Below, in pieces: positions 43,146 to 50,727 of a stretch of DNA of 64,000 nucleotides. Below the pieces are notes generated by a model. That model searched no databases and was not told where the DNA came from. It saw nothing but the letters and a program-made list of their open reading frames with translations. The DNA comes from VRUE01 sp035712345 (GTDB taxonomy: Bacteria; Actinomycetota; Thermoleophilia; Solirubrobacterales; 70-9), in the NCBI GenBank assembly GCA_035712345.1, contig DASTAY010000045.1, forward strand, positions 124,001 to 188,000. Reading direction: 5' to 3'. The translations under genes were made by a program, and so were the position numbers. Numbering within the stretch: position 1 is the stretch's first letter; the number at the start of each line of letters is the position of its first letter.

Positions 43146-43229
43146 TCCGGGATGATAGCCGCCGGGGCCGAGTTTGCGCGCCCGGGGTCCTGCAGCAGCG
43201 GGACGCGTCCGGCTGAGCTTTGCGTTTCT

Positions 43230-43248
43230 GATAACGAGTCTCATTCTC
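43230..43248 (+). promoter_or_regulatory. Fur/Zur box
   Basis: GATAACGAGTCTCATTCTC agrees with the classic 19-bp Fur-family consensus at 14 of 19 positions and has the twofold pattern AA-GAG-T-CTC-TT. It lies 17 bases upstream of the GTG of a Fur-family regulator that is followed by a ZIP metal transporter, so autoregulation by metal is likely. It could also act on the divergent rplM promoter. Confidence 0.65.
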
Positions 43249-43264
43249 TGATACCGTCTCGGCC

Positions 43265-43684
43265 GTGAGCTGGGCAGAGACAGCAGTCCACCGCCTCGAC
43301 GAGGCGGGCTATCGCAGCGGCGCGGCGCGGCGCGAGGTGATCGAGCTGCTGGCAGCCGAGCCCTGCGCCGTCACCGCATTGGAGATCGATAGCCGGCTCG
43401 ACTCGGTCGGGCGCGCCAGCGTCTATCGCACGCTGGACCAGCTCGAACAGCTGCGCCTCGTCCAGCGGGTCGAGATCGGCGGCGATGCGGCGGGCTACGA
43501 GCGGGTCGACGGGGGCGAGCACCATCACCACCTGGTCTGCGAGCAGTGCGGCCGGCTCGCCCCCTTCTCCGACCGCTCCCTGGAGCGGGCGATCGAGGCG
43601 GTCAGCCGTGCCGCCGACTTCGAGGTCGCAGCCCACGACGTCGTCCTGCGCGGCCGCTGCCCGGACTGCAAGACGGCGGCCTGA
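43265..43684 (+). CDS. Fur-family metalloregulator, probably Zur
   Basis: 139 residues from GTG 43265. The N-terminal winged helix has RSGAARREVIELLAAEPCAVTALEIDSRL and GRASVYRTLDQLEQLRLVQRV. The metal-binding half has GGEHHHHLVCEQCGRLAPF and the second CxxC (RGRCPDCKTAA), so the structural zinc site is complete. The 8-base gap to a ZIP transporter gene and a Fur/Zur box upstream make zinc the best guess, though iron or manganese cannot be excluded. Confidence 0.87.
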   Translation: MSWAETAVHRLDEAGYRSGAARREVIELLAAEPCAVTALEIDSRLDSVGRASVYRTLDQLEQLRLVQRVEIGGDAAGYERVDGGEHHHHLVCEQCGRLAPFSDRSLERAIEAVSRAADFEVAAHDVVLRGRCPDCKTAA

Positions 43685-43691
43685 GCGCGAA

Positions 43692-44411
43692 ATGCCCGCG
43701 GTAGCCATACCCCTGGCCGGCCTCACCGTGCTCGCGACGCTGATCGGAGGCAGGGTCGCGCTGCGCCTCTCGCACACGCTGCCGACGGTGATCGCGCTGA
43801 CCGGCGGCGTGGTCGTCGCGGTCGCCCTGTTCGACGTGCTCCCGGAGGGGATCGACAACGTCGGCGACGCGCAGAAGGCCACCGCTCTGGTCGCCGTCGG
43901 CTTCCTCGCCTTCTTCTTCGCCGAGCGGGCGCTCGTCCTGCACCACCGGGACAACCCCGACGAGGCAAGGGCGCATCATCACGTCGGCGTCCTCGGCGCC
44001 CTCGGGCTCTCGATCCACAGCTTCATCGACGGCCTCGGCATCGGCCTCGCCTTCGGCCTCGACTCGACGACCGGTTTCCTCGTCTTCATCGCCGTGATCA
44101 GCCACGACTTCGCCGACGGCCTCAACACCGTCAGCTTCGTCCTGAGTCAATCCGGTGATCGCAAGCAGGCGGCGAAGTGGCTGCGGATCGACGCGATCGC
44201 GCCCCTCTTCGGGGCGATCGTCGGCTCCTTCGCCAGCGTTCCCGACACGACGCTCGGCTACATCCTCTGCATCTACAGCGGCTTCTTCCTCTACATGGGC
44301 GCGACCGACCTGCTGCCCGAGGCCCACGCCCACGCCTCCTGGCGGAAAGTAGGCCTGACCGCGTCCGGCTTCGCGCTGATCTTCGTCATCACCCGCGCCG
44401 CCGGGGTGTAA
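43692..44411 (+). CDS. ZIP-family metal transporter (ZupT-like)
   Basis: 239 residues with eight membrane helices and a short His-containing loop (HHRDNPDEARAHHHVG). The transport site is in helices 4 and 5: SIHSFIDGLGIGLAFG and AVISHDFADGLNTVSFVL (His, Asp/Asn residues). It imports zinc or related divalent metals. It sits directly downstream of the Fur-family regulator. The stop is followed at once by a long hairpin. Confidence 0.9.
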   Translation: MPAVAIPLAGLTVLATLIGGRVALRLSHTLPTVIALTGGVVVAVALFDVLPEGIDNVGDAQKATALVAVGFLAFFFAERALVLHHRDNPDEARAHHHVGVLGALGLSIHSFIDGLGIGLAFGLDSTTGFLVFIAVISHDFADGLNTVSFVLSQSGDRKQAAKWLRIDAIAPLFGAIVGSFASVPDTTLGYILCIYSGFFLYMGATDLLPEAHAHASWRKVGLTASGFALIFVITRAAGV

Positions 44412-44412
44412 G

Positions 44413-44486
44413 CGCGGTTGGGTGACCCTCCCAAAACGCTCGGCAGGAGCCTCGCTTGAGTGTTTTGGGAGGGTCACCCAACCGCG
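44413..44486. terminator. 25-bp perfect hairpin between convergent genes
   Basis: Arms at 44413-44437 (begins CGCGGTTGGGTGACCC, ends CCCAAAAC) and 44462-44486 are exact complements over 25 bases, loop of 24 bases that can add four more pairs with one G-T. It starts 1 base after the transporter stop and ends 2 bases before the stop of the opposite gene, so a bidirectional terminator is the simplest reading, though there is no T-run. It may equally be one of this genome's palindromic elements. Confidence 0.7.
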
Positions 44487-44488
44487 TC

Positions 44489-45211
44489 TCAGACGCGGCG
44501 GTCCCGTAACTGGAGCAGGCCTAGGGCGAGGGCGACCGGGACCGTGGCCGGTAGCGTGTCGACGGCGAAGAAGAGCAGATCGAACGCCAGCCCTAGGACT
44601 GCCACGAGCAGCGCTCCGAGGAGCTGCCGACGAGCTGAGATGGCCAGGAGGCAGCCCAGGGTGGCGGCTATGAAGAAGTCGCCGAAGCCCATCAGGGCCG
44701 CGCCGAAATGGATCGCCTGCAGGCGCGGCAGGCCGCTGGGGGCGGCGGCGGTGAGCACGGCGTTGGGGCCCTGGAGCAGGTCGGCGACGACGAAGAGGGT
44801 GTCGACCGCGGCCATCGCGTAGATCCCCCAGCTCAACCAGCGGCCCGGCGCGACCGAGACGAGCAGCCAGCCGAGGCCGACGCAGCCGAGCCCGGTCAGC
44901 GCGGTGGCCGCGGCCTCGCCGAGCAGCGACCCCTGCGTGGCCCAGGCGATCGCGAAGAGCGGCGCGATCGCGGCTGCCCACTCGGGCCGCGAGCCGTGCA
45001 CCAGCCAGCCGAGGGCGAGAGCCGCGAAGGGCGGCACCGCGACCAGCGCCAGCCAGGAGAGCGCCGTCGCCGATTCGCCTTCCCAGGCGACGATCCCGAT
45101 CACGACGACGATCGAGCCTGCGGGGACCAGCGCCCACCAGCGGCTGCGGAGCTCCTCGAGCCAGGCGAGCCGCCGCGCCCCTGGCAACGCCACGAGCGCC
45201 GCCTGCACCAA
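44489..45211 (-). CDS. multi-pass membrane protein, unknown function
   Basis: 240 residues from TTG 45211; GTG 45208 is just as possible, and no ATG is in frame upstream. Six or seven membrane helices (VPAGSIVVVIGIVAW, TALSWLALVAVPPFAALALGWLV, LTGLGCVGLGWLLVSVAPG, WGIYAMAAVDTLFVVADLLQ, FGDFFIAATLGCLLAISARR, LLVAVLGLAFDLLFFAVDTLPATVPVALALG). I recognise no family. It starts 38 bases after guaA and may be the last gene of the guaB3-guaA transcript. Confidence 0.65.
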   Translation of the reverse strand: MVQAALVALPGARRLAWLEELRSRWWALVPAGSIVVVIGIVAWEGESATALSWLALVAVPPFAALALGWLVHGSRPEWAAAIAPLFAIAWATQGSLLGEAAATALTGLGCVGLGWLLVSVAPGRWLSWGIYAMAAVDTLFVVADLLQGPNAVLTAAAPSGLPRLQAIHFGAALMGFGDFFIAATLGCLLAISARRQLLGALLVAVLGLAFDLLFFAVDTLPATVPVALALGLLQLRDRRV

Positions 45212-45248
45212 GCTGAGAATCGCTATCGAGACGGCGAAGGAGGGCGAG

Positions 45249-46850
45249 CTACTCCCACTCGATCGTCGCGGGGGGCTTGGAGGAGATGTCCAGCGCCACC
45301 CGGTTCACGTCTTCGATCTCGTTGATGATCCGGTTGGAGACCCGCTCCAGCAGGTCATATGGAAGGCGGGCCCAGTCGGCGGTCATCGCATCGTCGGAGG
45401 TGACCGCGCGAATCACGATCGGATAGGCGTAGGTGCGACCGTCCCCCTGCACTCCCACCGAGCGCACGACGGGCAGCACGCAGAAGGACTGCCAGAGCCG
45501 GCGGTAGAGCTCGGCGGCGCGGATCTCCTCCTGCAGGATCGCGTCGGCGGCGCGCAGGATGTCGAGCCGCTCGCGGTTGACCTCGCCGCCGACGATGCGG
45601 ATCGCCAGGCCCGGCCCGGGGAAGGGTTGGCGCCAGACCATCCGCTCGGGCAGCCCCAGCTCGGCGCCGACCGCTCGCACCTCGTCCTTGAACAGCATGC
45701 GCAGCGGCTCGACCAGCTCGAACTCGAGGTCCTCGGGCAGGCCGCCGACGTTGTGGTGGGACTTGATCGTCGCCGCATGGTCGCTGCCGCCGGACTCGAT
45801 CACGTCCGAGTAGAGGGTCCCCTGGACGAGGAAGGCGACGTCTTCGAGCTTCGCCGCCTCCTCCTCGAAAACGCGGATGAACTCCTCGCCGATGATCTTG
45901 CGCTTGCGCTCGGGGTCGTCGATCCCCGCCAGCTTCGCGAGAAAACGCTGCTCGGCGTCGACGTGGATCAGCGGGATGCCGAACTGCCCGAAGGCCTCGA
46001 CCACCTGCTCGGCCTCGTTCAGCCGCATCAGGCCGTGGTCGACGAAGACGCAGGTCAGCTGCTCGCCGATCGCCTTGTGGACGAGCAGCGCCGCGACCGA
46101 GGAGTCGACCCCACCGGAGAGGCCGCAGATCACCCGGCCCTCGCCGACCTGGGCGCGGATCGCCGCGACCTGCTCGGCGATCACCGACTCCGCCGACCAC
46201 TGCTCCTCGCAACCGGCTATCTCGCGCAGGAAACGGGTCAGGACCTCGGTGCCGTAGGGCGTGTGGACGACCTCGGGGTGGAACTGGATCCCGTAGAAGC
46301 CGCGCTCCGGCGCCTCGCAGGCGGCGACCGGCGAGGCCGGGGTCGAGGCCAGCGCCGCGAAGCCCGGCGGCGGCTCGAAGACCGCGTCGCGGTGGCTCAT
46401 CCAGCAGCTCTGCTCCTCCGGCAGGCCGGCGAGGAGGCGCCCGCCCGCATTGCGCAAGACCAGATCCGCCCGCCCGAACTCCCCCGACTCGGCCGCTTCG
46501 ACCTTCCCCCCCAGCGCCCGGACCATCGCCTGCATCCCGTAACAGATCCCCAGCATCGGGATCCCCAGATCGAGCAGCTCGGTCGGGAACGCCGGCGCCC
46601 CCGGCTCATACACCGAAGCCGGCCCCCCGGAGAGCACGAGCGCCCTCGGCTTCCGCTCGCGAATCGCCTCAGCCGGCGTGGTCGCCGGCAGCAGCTCCGC
46701 AAACACCCCGCATTCGCGGATGCGTCGAGCGATGAGCTGCGAGTACTGCCCGCCGAAATCAAGGACGAGCACCTCCTCGATCGCATGAGCTCCGTCGGGC
46801 GCCATCTCGGACGACTCGGCGGCCTGGGCTTTCAGCAGTGCGTCGCTCAC
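45249..46850 (-). CDS. guaA: GMP synthase (glutamine-hydrolysing)
   Basis: 533 residues from GTG 46850; ATG 46805 (MAPDGAHAIEEVLVLDFGGQYSQ) is an alternative closer to the family's usual start. The glutaminase domain has the nucleophile cysteine in MLGICYGMQAMVRALGG and the histidine in GIQFHPEVVHTPYG. The ATP pyrophosphatase has GLSGGVDSSVAALLVHKAIG. The C-terminal dimer domain ends NRVALDISSKPPATIEWE, as in all GuaA. It makes GMP from XMP. An R1 element lies 10 bases before the GTG. Confidence 0.95.
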   Translation of the reverse strand: MSDALLKAQAAESSEMAPDGAHAIEEVLVLDFGGQYSQLIARRIRECGVFAELLPATTPAEAIRERKPRALVLSGGPASVYEPGAPAFPTELLDLGIPMLGICYGMQAMVRALGGKVEAAESGEFGRADLVLRNAGGRLLAGLPEEQSCWMSHRDAVFEPPPGFAALASTPASPVAACEAPERGFYGIQFHPEVVHTPYGTEVLTRFLREIAGCEEQWSAESVIAEQVAAIRAQVGEGRVICGLSGGVDSSVAALLVHKAIGEQLTCVFVDHGLMRLNEAEQVVEAFGQFGIPLIHVDAEQRFLAKLAGIDDPERKRKIIGEEFIRVFEEEAAKLEDVAFLVQGTLYSDVIESGGSDHAATIKSHHNVGGLPEDLEFELVEPLRMLFKDEVRAVGAELGLPERMVWRQPFPGPGLAIRIVGGEVNRERLDILRAADAILQEEIRAAELYRRLWQSFCVLPVVRSVGVQGDGRTYAYPIVIRAVTSDDAMTADWARLPYDLLERVSNRIINEIEDVNRVALDISSKPPATIEWE

Positions 46851-46860
46851 GCCCCTGCCA

Positions 46861-46947
46861 GCGGGTGGCGGCCTAGGGGGGACCGCCCCCGAGGACGCTT
46901 TAGCGACCGCAGGGGGCGGTGGGTCCCCTGGGCCGACAGGACCCGCT
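46861..46947 (-). repeat. R1 palindromic element, copy C, between guaB3 and guaA
   Basis: 87 bases, no gaps against copies A and B. It differs at matched positions in both arms: ACCGCCCCC/GGGGGCGGT instead of ACCTCCCCC/GGGGGAGGT, CGCT/AGCG instead of AGCT/AGCT, and outer arms GCCAGCGGGT/ACCCGCTGGC. Each change keeps base pairing. It sits 11 bases after the guaB3 stop and 10 bases before the guaA GTG, and its frame is open into guaA (AGPVGPGDPPPPAVAKASSG). Confidence 0.93.
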
Positions 46948-46958
46948 GGCCCGGGACG

Positions 46959-48164
46959 TCAGTCATCGGAGACAGCCACCCCCGCCGAGACCGCAGCCCG
47001 CCCGTTGGACCCCATGCCCACCGCCTGCTCCGTCTGCAGCTTCTTCCCCTCGCTCATCAACGCCGGCGCGACCATCACCTCGGCCCGCTGGAAGCTGCGG
47101 ATGTCCTCGTAGCCGGTCGTGGCCATCGAGGTTTTCAGCGCCCCCATCAGGTTGAAGGTGCCGTCGTTCTCCTGGGCCGGGCCGAGCAGGATCTCCTCCA
47201 TCGTCCCGTCCTGCTTGGTCGAGACGCGGGTGCCGCGCGGCAGCGAGGGATGGAAGGTCGCCATCCCCCAGTGGAAGCCGCGACCGGGCGCCTCCTTGGC
47301 GCGGGCCAGCGGCGAGCCGACCATCACCGAGTCGGCGCCGACGGCGATCGCCTTGGAGACGTCGCCGCCGGTGCGCATGCCGCCGTCGGCGATCACGTTG
47401 ACGTACTCGCCGGTCTCCAGCATGTGCTGTGAGCGGGCGGCGGCCACGTCGGCGATCGCGGTCGCCTGGGGCACGCCGATGCCGAGCACGCCGCGGGTCG
47501 TGCAGGCGGCGCCGGGGCCGACCCCGACGAGAACGCCGACCGCGCCGGTCCGCATCAGGTGCAGCCCGGTCGAGTAGGAGGCGCAGCCGCCGACCACGGT
47601 CGGCACCGGCACTTCGGCGATGAACTCCTTCAGGTTGAGCGGCTCGACCGTGGTCGAGACGTGTTCGGCGGAGATCACCGTGCCCTGGATGACGAGGATG
47701 TCGATCCCGGCCTCGACCGCGATCTCGTAGTGCTCGCGAACCTTCTGCGGCGTCAGCGAGCCGCAGGCGACCGCGCCCCGCTCCTTGATCTCGGCGATCC
47801 GCTGGCCGATCAGCTCCGGCTTGACCGGCTCGGTGTAGATCTCCTGCATGATCCTGGTCGCCTCGTGCTTGGGCGCGGCGGCGACCTTCTCCAGCTGCTC
47901 CTCGGCGTTCTCGAAGCGAGTCCAGATCCCCTCCAGGTTGAGCACGCCGAGGCCGCCGAGCTGGTTGACGAGGACGGCGGTGTCGGGACTGACCACGCCG
48001 TCCATCGCCGAGGCGACGAGAGGCAGCTCGAAGCGGTACGGGCCAAGGGTCCAGCTGATGTCTATGTCGTCGGGATCGCGGGTCCGGCGCGACGGAACGA
48101 TCGCGATGTCGTCGAATCCGTAGGCGCGCCTCCCCTTCTTGCCGCGACCGATGTCGATCTCCAA
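46959..48164 (-). CDS. guaB3: GuaB3-family IMP dehydrogenase-related protein
   Basis: 401 residues from TTG 48164, supported by GGAGG 6 bases upstream. It is a TIM-barrel IMPDH/GMPR-type enzyme without CBS domains. Blocks: LPLVASAMDGVVSPDTAVLVNQLGGLGVLNLEG, GVGPGAACTTRGVLGIGVPQATAIADVAAAR (active-site loop with the catalytic cysteine) and VIADGGMRTGGDVSKAIAVGADSVMVGSPLA. The length and loop are those of the actinobacterial GuaB3 group, whose exact reaction is still debated. It precedes guaA, supporting a purine role. Confidence 0.9.
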   Translation of the reverse strand: MEIDIGRGKKGRRAYGFDDIAIVPSRRTRDPDDIDISWTLGPYRFELPLVASAMDGVVSPDTAVLVNQLGGLGVLNLEGIWTRFENAEEQLEKVAAAPKHEATRIMQEIYTEPVKPELIGQRIAEIKERGAVACGSLTPQKVREHYEIAVEAGIDILVIQGTVISAEHVSTTVEPLNLKEFIAEVPVPTVVGGCASYSTGLHLMRTGAVGVLVGVGPGAACTTRGVLGIGVPQATAIADVAAARSQHMLETGEYVNVIADGGMRTGGDVSKAIAVGADSVMVGSPLARAKEAPGRGFHWGMATFHPSLPRGTRVSTKQDGTMEEILLGPAQENDGTFNLMGALKTSMATTGYEDIRSFQRAEVMVAPALMSEGKKLQTEQAVGMGSNGRAAVSAGVAVSDD

Positions 48165-48203
48165 ATCGATCCTCCAGGGAAGTGGTGGCGTTGAACAGCC
48201 AGC

Positions 48204-49160
48204 CTACACTTCCGCGTGGACCTCCAGGTCGCGCACCTCGACCTCGTCGAGCAGGCGCTCGACCCGGCGCCGGTCGACCGTGCCGGCGCCGAAGTGCTGG
48301 GTCGACTCGGCCCCGCAGGCGACCCCGTAGGCGAGGCACTGGGCCGCCTCGCGGCCGTCGTAAAGCGCAGCCACGTAACCGGCCAGGAAGGCGTCCCCCG
48401 AGCCGACGGTCGAGACGGGATCGAGCGGCTTGGTGCGCACTTCGAGAACCCGCCGCTCGGCTCCCTCGCCGACCACGGCGACGCAGCCGTCGGGCCGCGT
48501 GATCGCGGCTTCGCCGGCGCCGAGCCGGACCAGCTCGGAGAGGCCGTGGACGAAGTCCTCGCGGTCGGAGAACTCCTGGCCGACCAGCTCCTCGGCCTCC
48601 AGTTCGTTCGGCGTGACGACCGAGGCGCCTGCCCGGATGCCGGCCAGCATCGACTCGCCCTCGGAATCGAGGATCGTCTTCACCCCGCACTCGCGCATCT
48701 CCTCGATCAGGCGCGCGTATAGCTCGGGCCCGGCGCCCGGGGGCAGGGTTCCGGCGAGGACGCAGAGCCTCGCGCCGGTGGCGAGGTAGCGCAATCGCTC
48801 GAGGAAGCGCTCGACCTCCTCGGGGCTGACCGCCGGCCCACGCTCGTTGATCTCGGTCTGCTCGCCGGAGGTCGGGTCGACGACCGCCATGTTGATCCGC
48901 GTCTCGCCGGCGATCCAGGTGAAGTCGGTGAGGATCGCCTCGCGGCGCAGCTCCTCCAGCATCCGCGTCCCGGTCGGTCCGCCGGCGAAGCCGGTGCCGA
49001 TCACGGGACGGCCGAGCAGGCGCAGCGCCCGCGCGACGTTGATCCCCTTGCCGCCGGCCACCGTGCGGCTCTCGACCGCGCGATGGCGGTGGCCGAGGCG
49101 GAAATTCGGCACCGCGACAGTGCGATCGATCGCGGCGTTGAGGGTTACGGTGAGGATCAT
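48204..49160 (-). CDS. 1-phosphofructokinase/tagatose-6-phosphate kinase family (PfkB) sugar kinase
   Basis: 318 residues from ATG 49160, which overlaps the carboxypeptidase stop by ATGA. PfkB blocks: MILTVTLNAAIDRTVAVPNF, TVAGGKGINVARALRLLGRPVIGTGFAGG, VVTPNELEAEELVG and the C-terminal catalytic DPVSTVGSGDAFLAGYVAAL (aspartate base in GSGD). The LNPAxD-like start puts it with FruK/LacC-type hexose-phosphate kinases. No PTS gene is near, so the substrate is unclear. Confidence 0.88.
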   Translation of the reverse strand: MILTVTLNAAIDRTVAVPNFRLGHRHRAVESRTVAGGKGINVARALRLLGRPVIGTGFAGGPTGTRMLEELRREAILTDFTWIAGETRINMAVVDPTSGEQTEINERGPAVSPEEVERFLERLRYLATGARLCVLAGTLPPGAGPELYARLIEEMRECGVKTILDSEGESMLAGIRAGASVVTPNELEAEELVGQEFSDREDFVHGLSELVRLGAGEAAITRPDGCVAVVGEGAERRVLEVRTKPLDPVSTVGSGDAFLAGYVAALYDGREAAQCLAYGVACGAESTQHFGAGTVDRRRVERLLDEVEVRDLEVHAEV

Positions 49161-50413
49161 CGCCTGGTGCGCCTCCAAGTGGCTGCCACGATCAGTATCG
49201 CCGACAGAGCCAGCACGATCCAGAGGAAGTTGCCTGCAACGAAGCTGCGCACCCTGTCGAGGGCGCTCGCCTCGCCCACGGCGCGGCCGGCGCGCAGCGG
49301 CACCGCCGCGCCGCGCCGGCCGTCGACGCGGACGATCGCCTCGCCCAGCCGCGCCCCGCGTCGGATCGGCCCTTCGACTTCGCGCGGCGCCCGCACCGCG
49401 ACGCTCAGTCGCTGACCGCGCCGCACGCCGACCGCGACGCTGCGCGCGGCGCGCAGCGGCAGCTCGCCCCCCGCGTAGCGGATCGACGGATGGGCGAGCG
49501 GCTGCCCGGCGTGGATCGGCACCCGCCTGCGGTACCGGGAGAAGCCGTAGTCGAGCAGGTCCAGGGTGTCGTCGAAGCGCTCTTCGTCGGTCCAGGTACC
49601 GACCACGGCGGCGATCAGCTCGACCCCCTTGCGCCGGCCCGAGCCGACCAGCACGTACCTGGCGCCGAAGGTATGGCCGGTCTTGACGCCGTTGACCCAG
49701 GGCGCCATCTCGAGCAGCTCGTTGATCGACTCGATTCGCCGCGGCGGGCGCACGCTGCGCAACTCGGCGCTGCGCGAGTCGGCGATCCTGGCGAAGGCCG
49801 GGATCGCCAGCAGGCGCCGGGTGAGCGCGACCAGGTCGCCGGCGCTGGAGTAGTTGCCCCGCTGGTCGAGCCCGATCGGGTTGGCGTAGTGGGTGTCGGA
49901 GAGCCCGAGCGCCGCCGCATAGCGATTCATCTGCCCGACGAACCGCCGCTCCGACCCCGCCGCAGCGAGAGCCAGGTTGTAGGCCGCGTCGTTGCCGCTG
50001 CGCAGGATCAGCCCGTAGAGCAGGTCGCGCACACTGACCCTCTGCCCCGGCCGCAGCCCCAACAGCGACTCCCCGTATTCAGCTTCATAAGGCGCGGCGC
50101 GCACGATCTTCCTAAGGGACAGCTCGTGCAACGCCACCCATGCCGTCATCAGCTTGGTAGTGCTGGCGATCAACAGATGGCGGGTGATCGCATGCGATGC
50201 GATCACTTCACCGCTGCGAGCATCGACCAGCGCCCATGCCCGTGCTTCGAGCTGCGGAGACTTCTCGTCCGCGGGTGGCGCTGTAGGGGGGACCTCCCCC
50301 GAGGAAGCTTTAGCTACCGCAGGGGGAGGTGGGTCCCCTGCAGCGACAGGACCCGCGGTCGAAAAGGCCACAAGCAGCAAGCCGAACAGAGCGACCAGCC
50401 GGCTGCGGCTCAC
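49157..50413 (-). CDS. D-alanyl-D-alanine carboxypeptidase (PBP5/DacA family)
   Basis: 418 residues. Class A penicillin-binding motifs: SxxK in ASTTKLMTAWV, SGN in LRSGNDAAYN and KTG in VNGVKTGHTFGARY. A PBP5-like C-terminal beta domain and a final membrane helix (FLWIVLALSAILIVAATW) anchor it outside the membrane. It trims D-Ala from peptidoglycan stem peptides. The signal peptide's hydrophobic core (LVALFGLLLVAF) is followed at once by residues 19-48 coded by an R1 element (AGPVAAGDPPPPAVAKASSG), which supplies the likely cleavage site. Confidence 0.93.
   Translation of the reverse strand: MSRSRLVALFGLLLVAFSTAGPVAAGDPPPPAVAKASSGEVPPTAPPADEKSPQLEARAWALVDARSGEVIASHAITRHLLIASTTKLMTAWVALHELSLRKIVRAAPYEAEYGESLLGLRPGQRVSVRDLLYGLILRSGNDAAYNLALAAAGSERRFVGQMNRYAAALGLSDTHYANPIGLDQRGNYSSAGDLVALTRRLLAIPAFARIADSRSAELRSVRPPRRIESINELLEMAPWVNGVKTGHTFGARYVLVGSGRRKGVELIAAVVGTWTDEERFDDTLDLLDYGFSRYRRRVPIHAGQPLAHPSIRYAGGELPLRAARSVAVGVRRGQRLSVAVRAPREVEGPIRRGARLGEAIVRVDGRRGAAVPLRAGRAVGEASALDRVRSFVAGNFLWIVLALSAILIVAATWRRTRR
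50271..50357 (-). repeat. R1 palindromic element, copy B, at the signal peptide of the carboxypeptidase
   Basis: 87 bases, in frame. Terminal arms CCGCGGGT/ACCCGCGG pair; internal stem ACCTCCCCC/GGGGGAGGT and central AGCT/AGCT as in copy A. Only 6 bases differ from the copy in rpsI, 7.7 kb away, although the two genes are unrelated. Confidence 0.93.
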
Positions 50414-50727
50414 TTCAGCTTCAGGCGTTCGCCCGAGATCAGGATCTGGGGATCAACCCCGGGGTTCAGCCTGAGGATGCGGGCCACGGGGACGCCCGTC
50501 TGGTGGGCGATAGAGCTCAGCGTGTCGCCGTTCTGCACTACGTAGGACTTCGGCGTGTGAGCCGGGCCCTGGCCCGACTTGGCGTGGCTCGGGTGTTTCG
50601 AGCTGCCGTTGGAATCGCCCCCGCCACCCCCGCCGCCGAGCGTCGCCGCGATCACGACGATCACGACGACGAAGCCGCAGATGACAGCGGCGGCGGCGAG
50701 GGCTCTGGCGGGTGCTCTGGAGCTCAG
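50410..50727 (-). CDS. membrane-anchored LysM protein
   Basis: 105 residues if read from CTG 50727, which overlaps the HU stop as CTGA. The first GTG (50664) would cut into the only membrane helix (ALAAAAVICGFVVVIVVIAATL), so a CTG or other rare start is favoured. After a Gly-rich linker comes one LysM domain (SYVVQNGDTLSSIAHQTGVPVARILRLNPGVDPQILISGERLKLK), which binds peptidoglycan. It overlaps the carboxypeptidase start by ATGA, fitting a cell-wall role. Confidence 0.75.
   Translation of the reverse strand: MSSRAPARALAAAAVICGFVVVIVVIAATLGGGGGGGDSNGSSKHPSHAKSGQGPAHTPKSYVVQNGDTLSSIAHQTGVPVARILRLNPGVDPQILISGERLKLK

Noticed and set aside
46861..46947. Transcription terminator between guaB3 and guaA
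   Set aside because: The same sequence occurs in frame inside two coding regions, and no U-tract follows; termination cannot be its general role.
46959..48164. Classical IMP dehydrogenase GuaB with CBS domains
   Set aside because: No CBS insertion is present and the length and active-site loop match the GuaB3 group.
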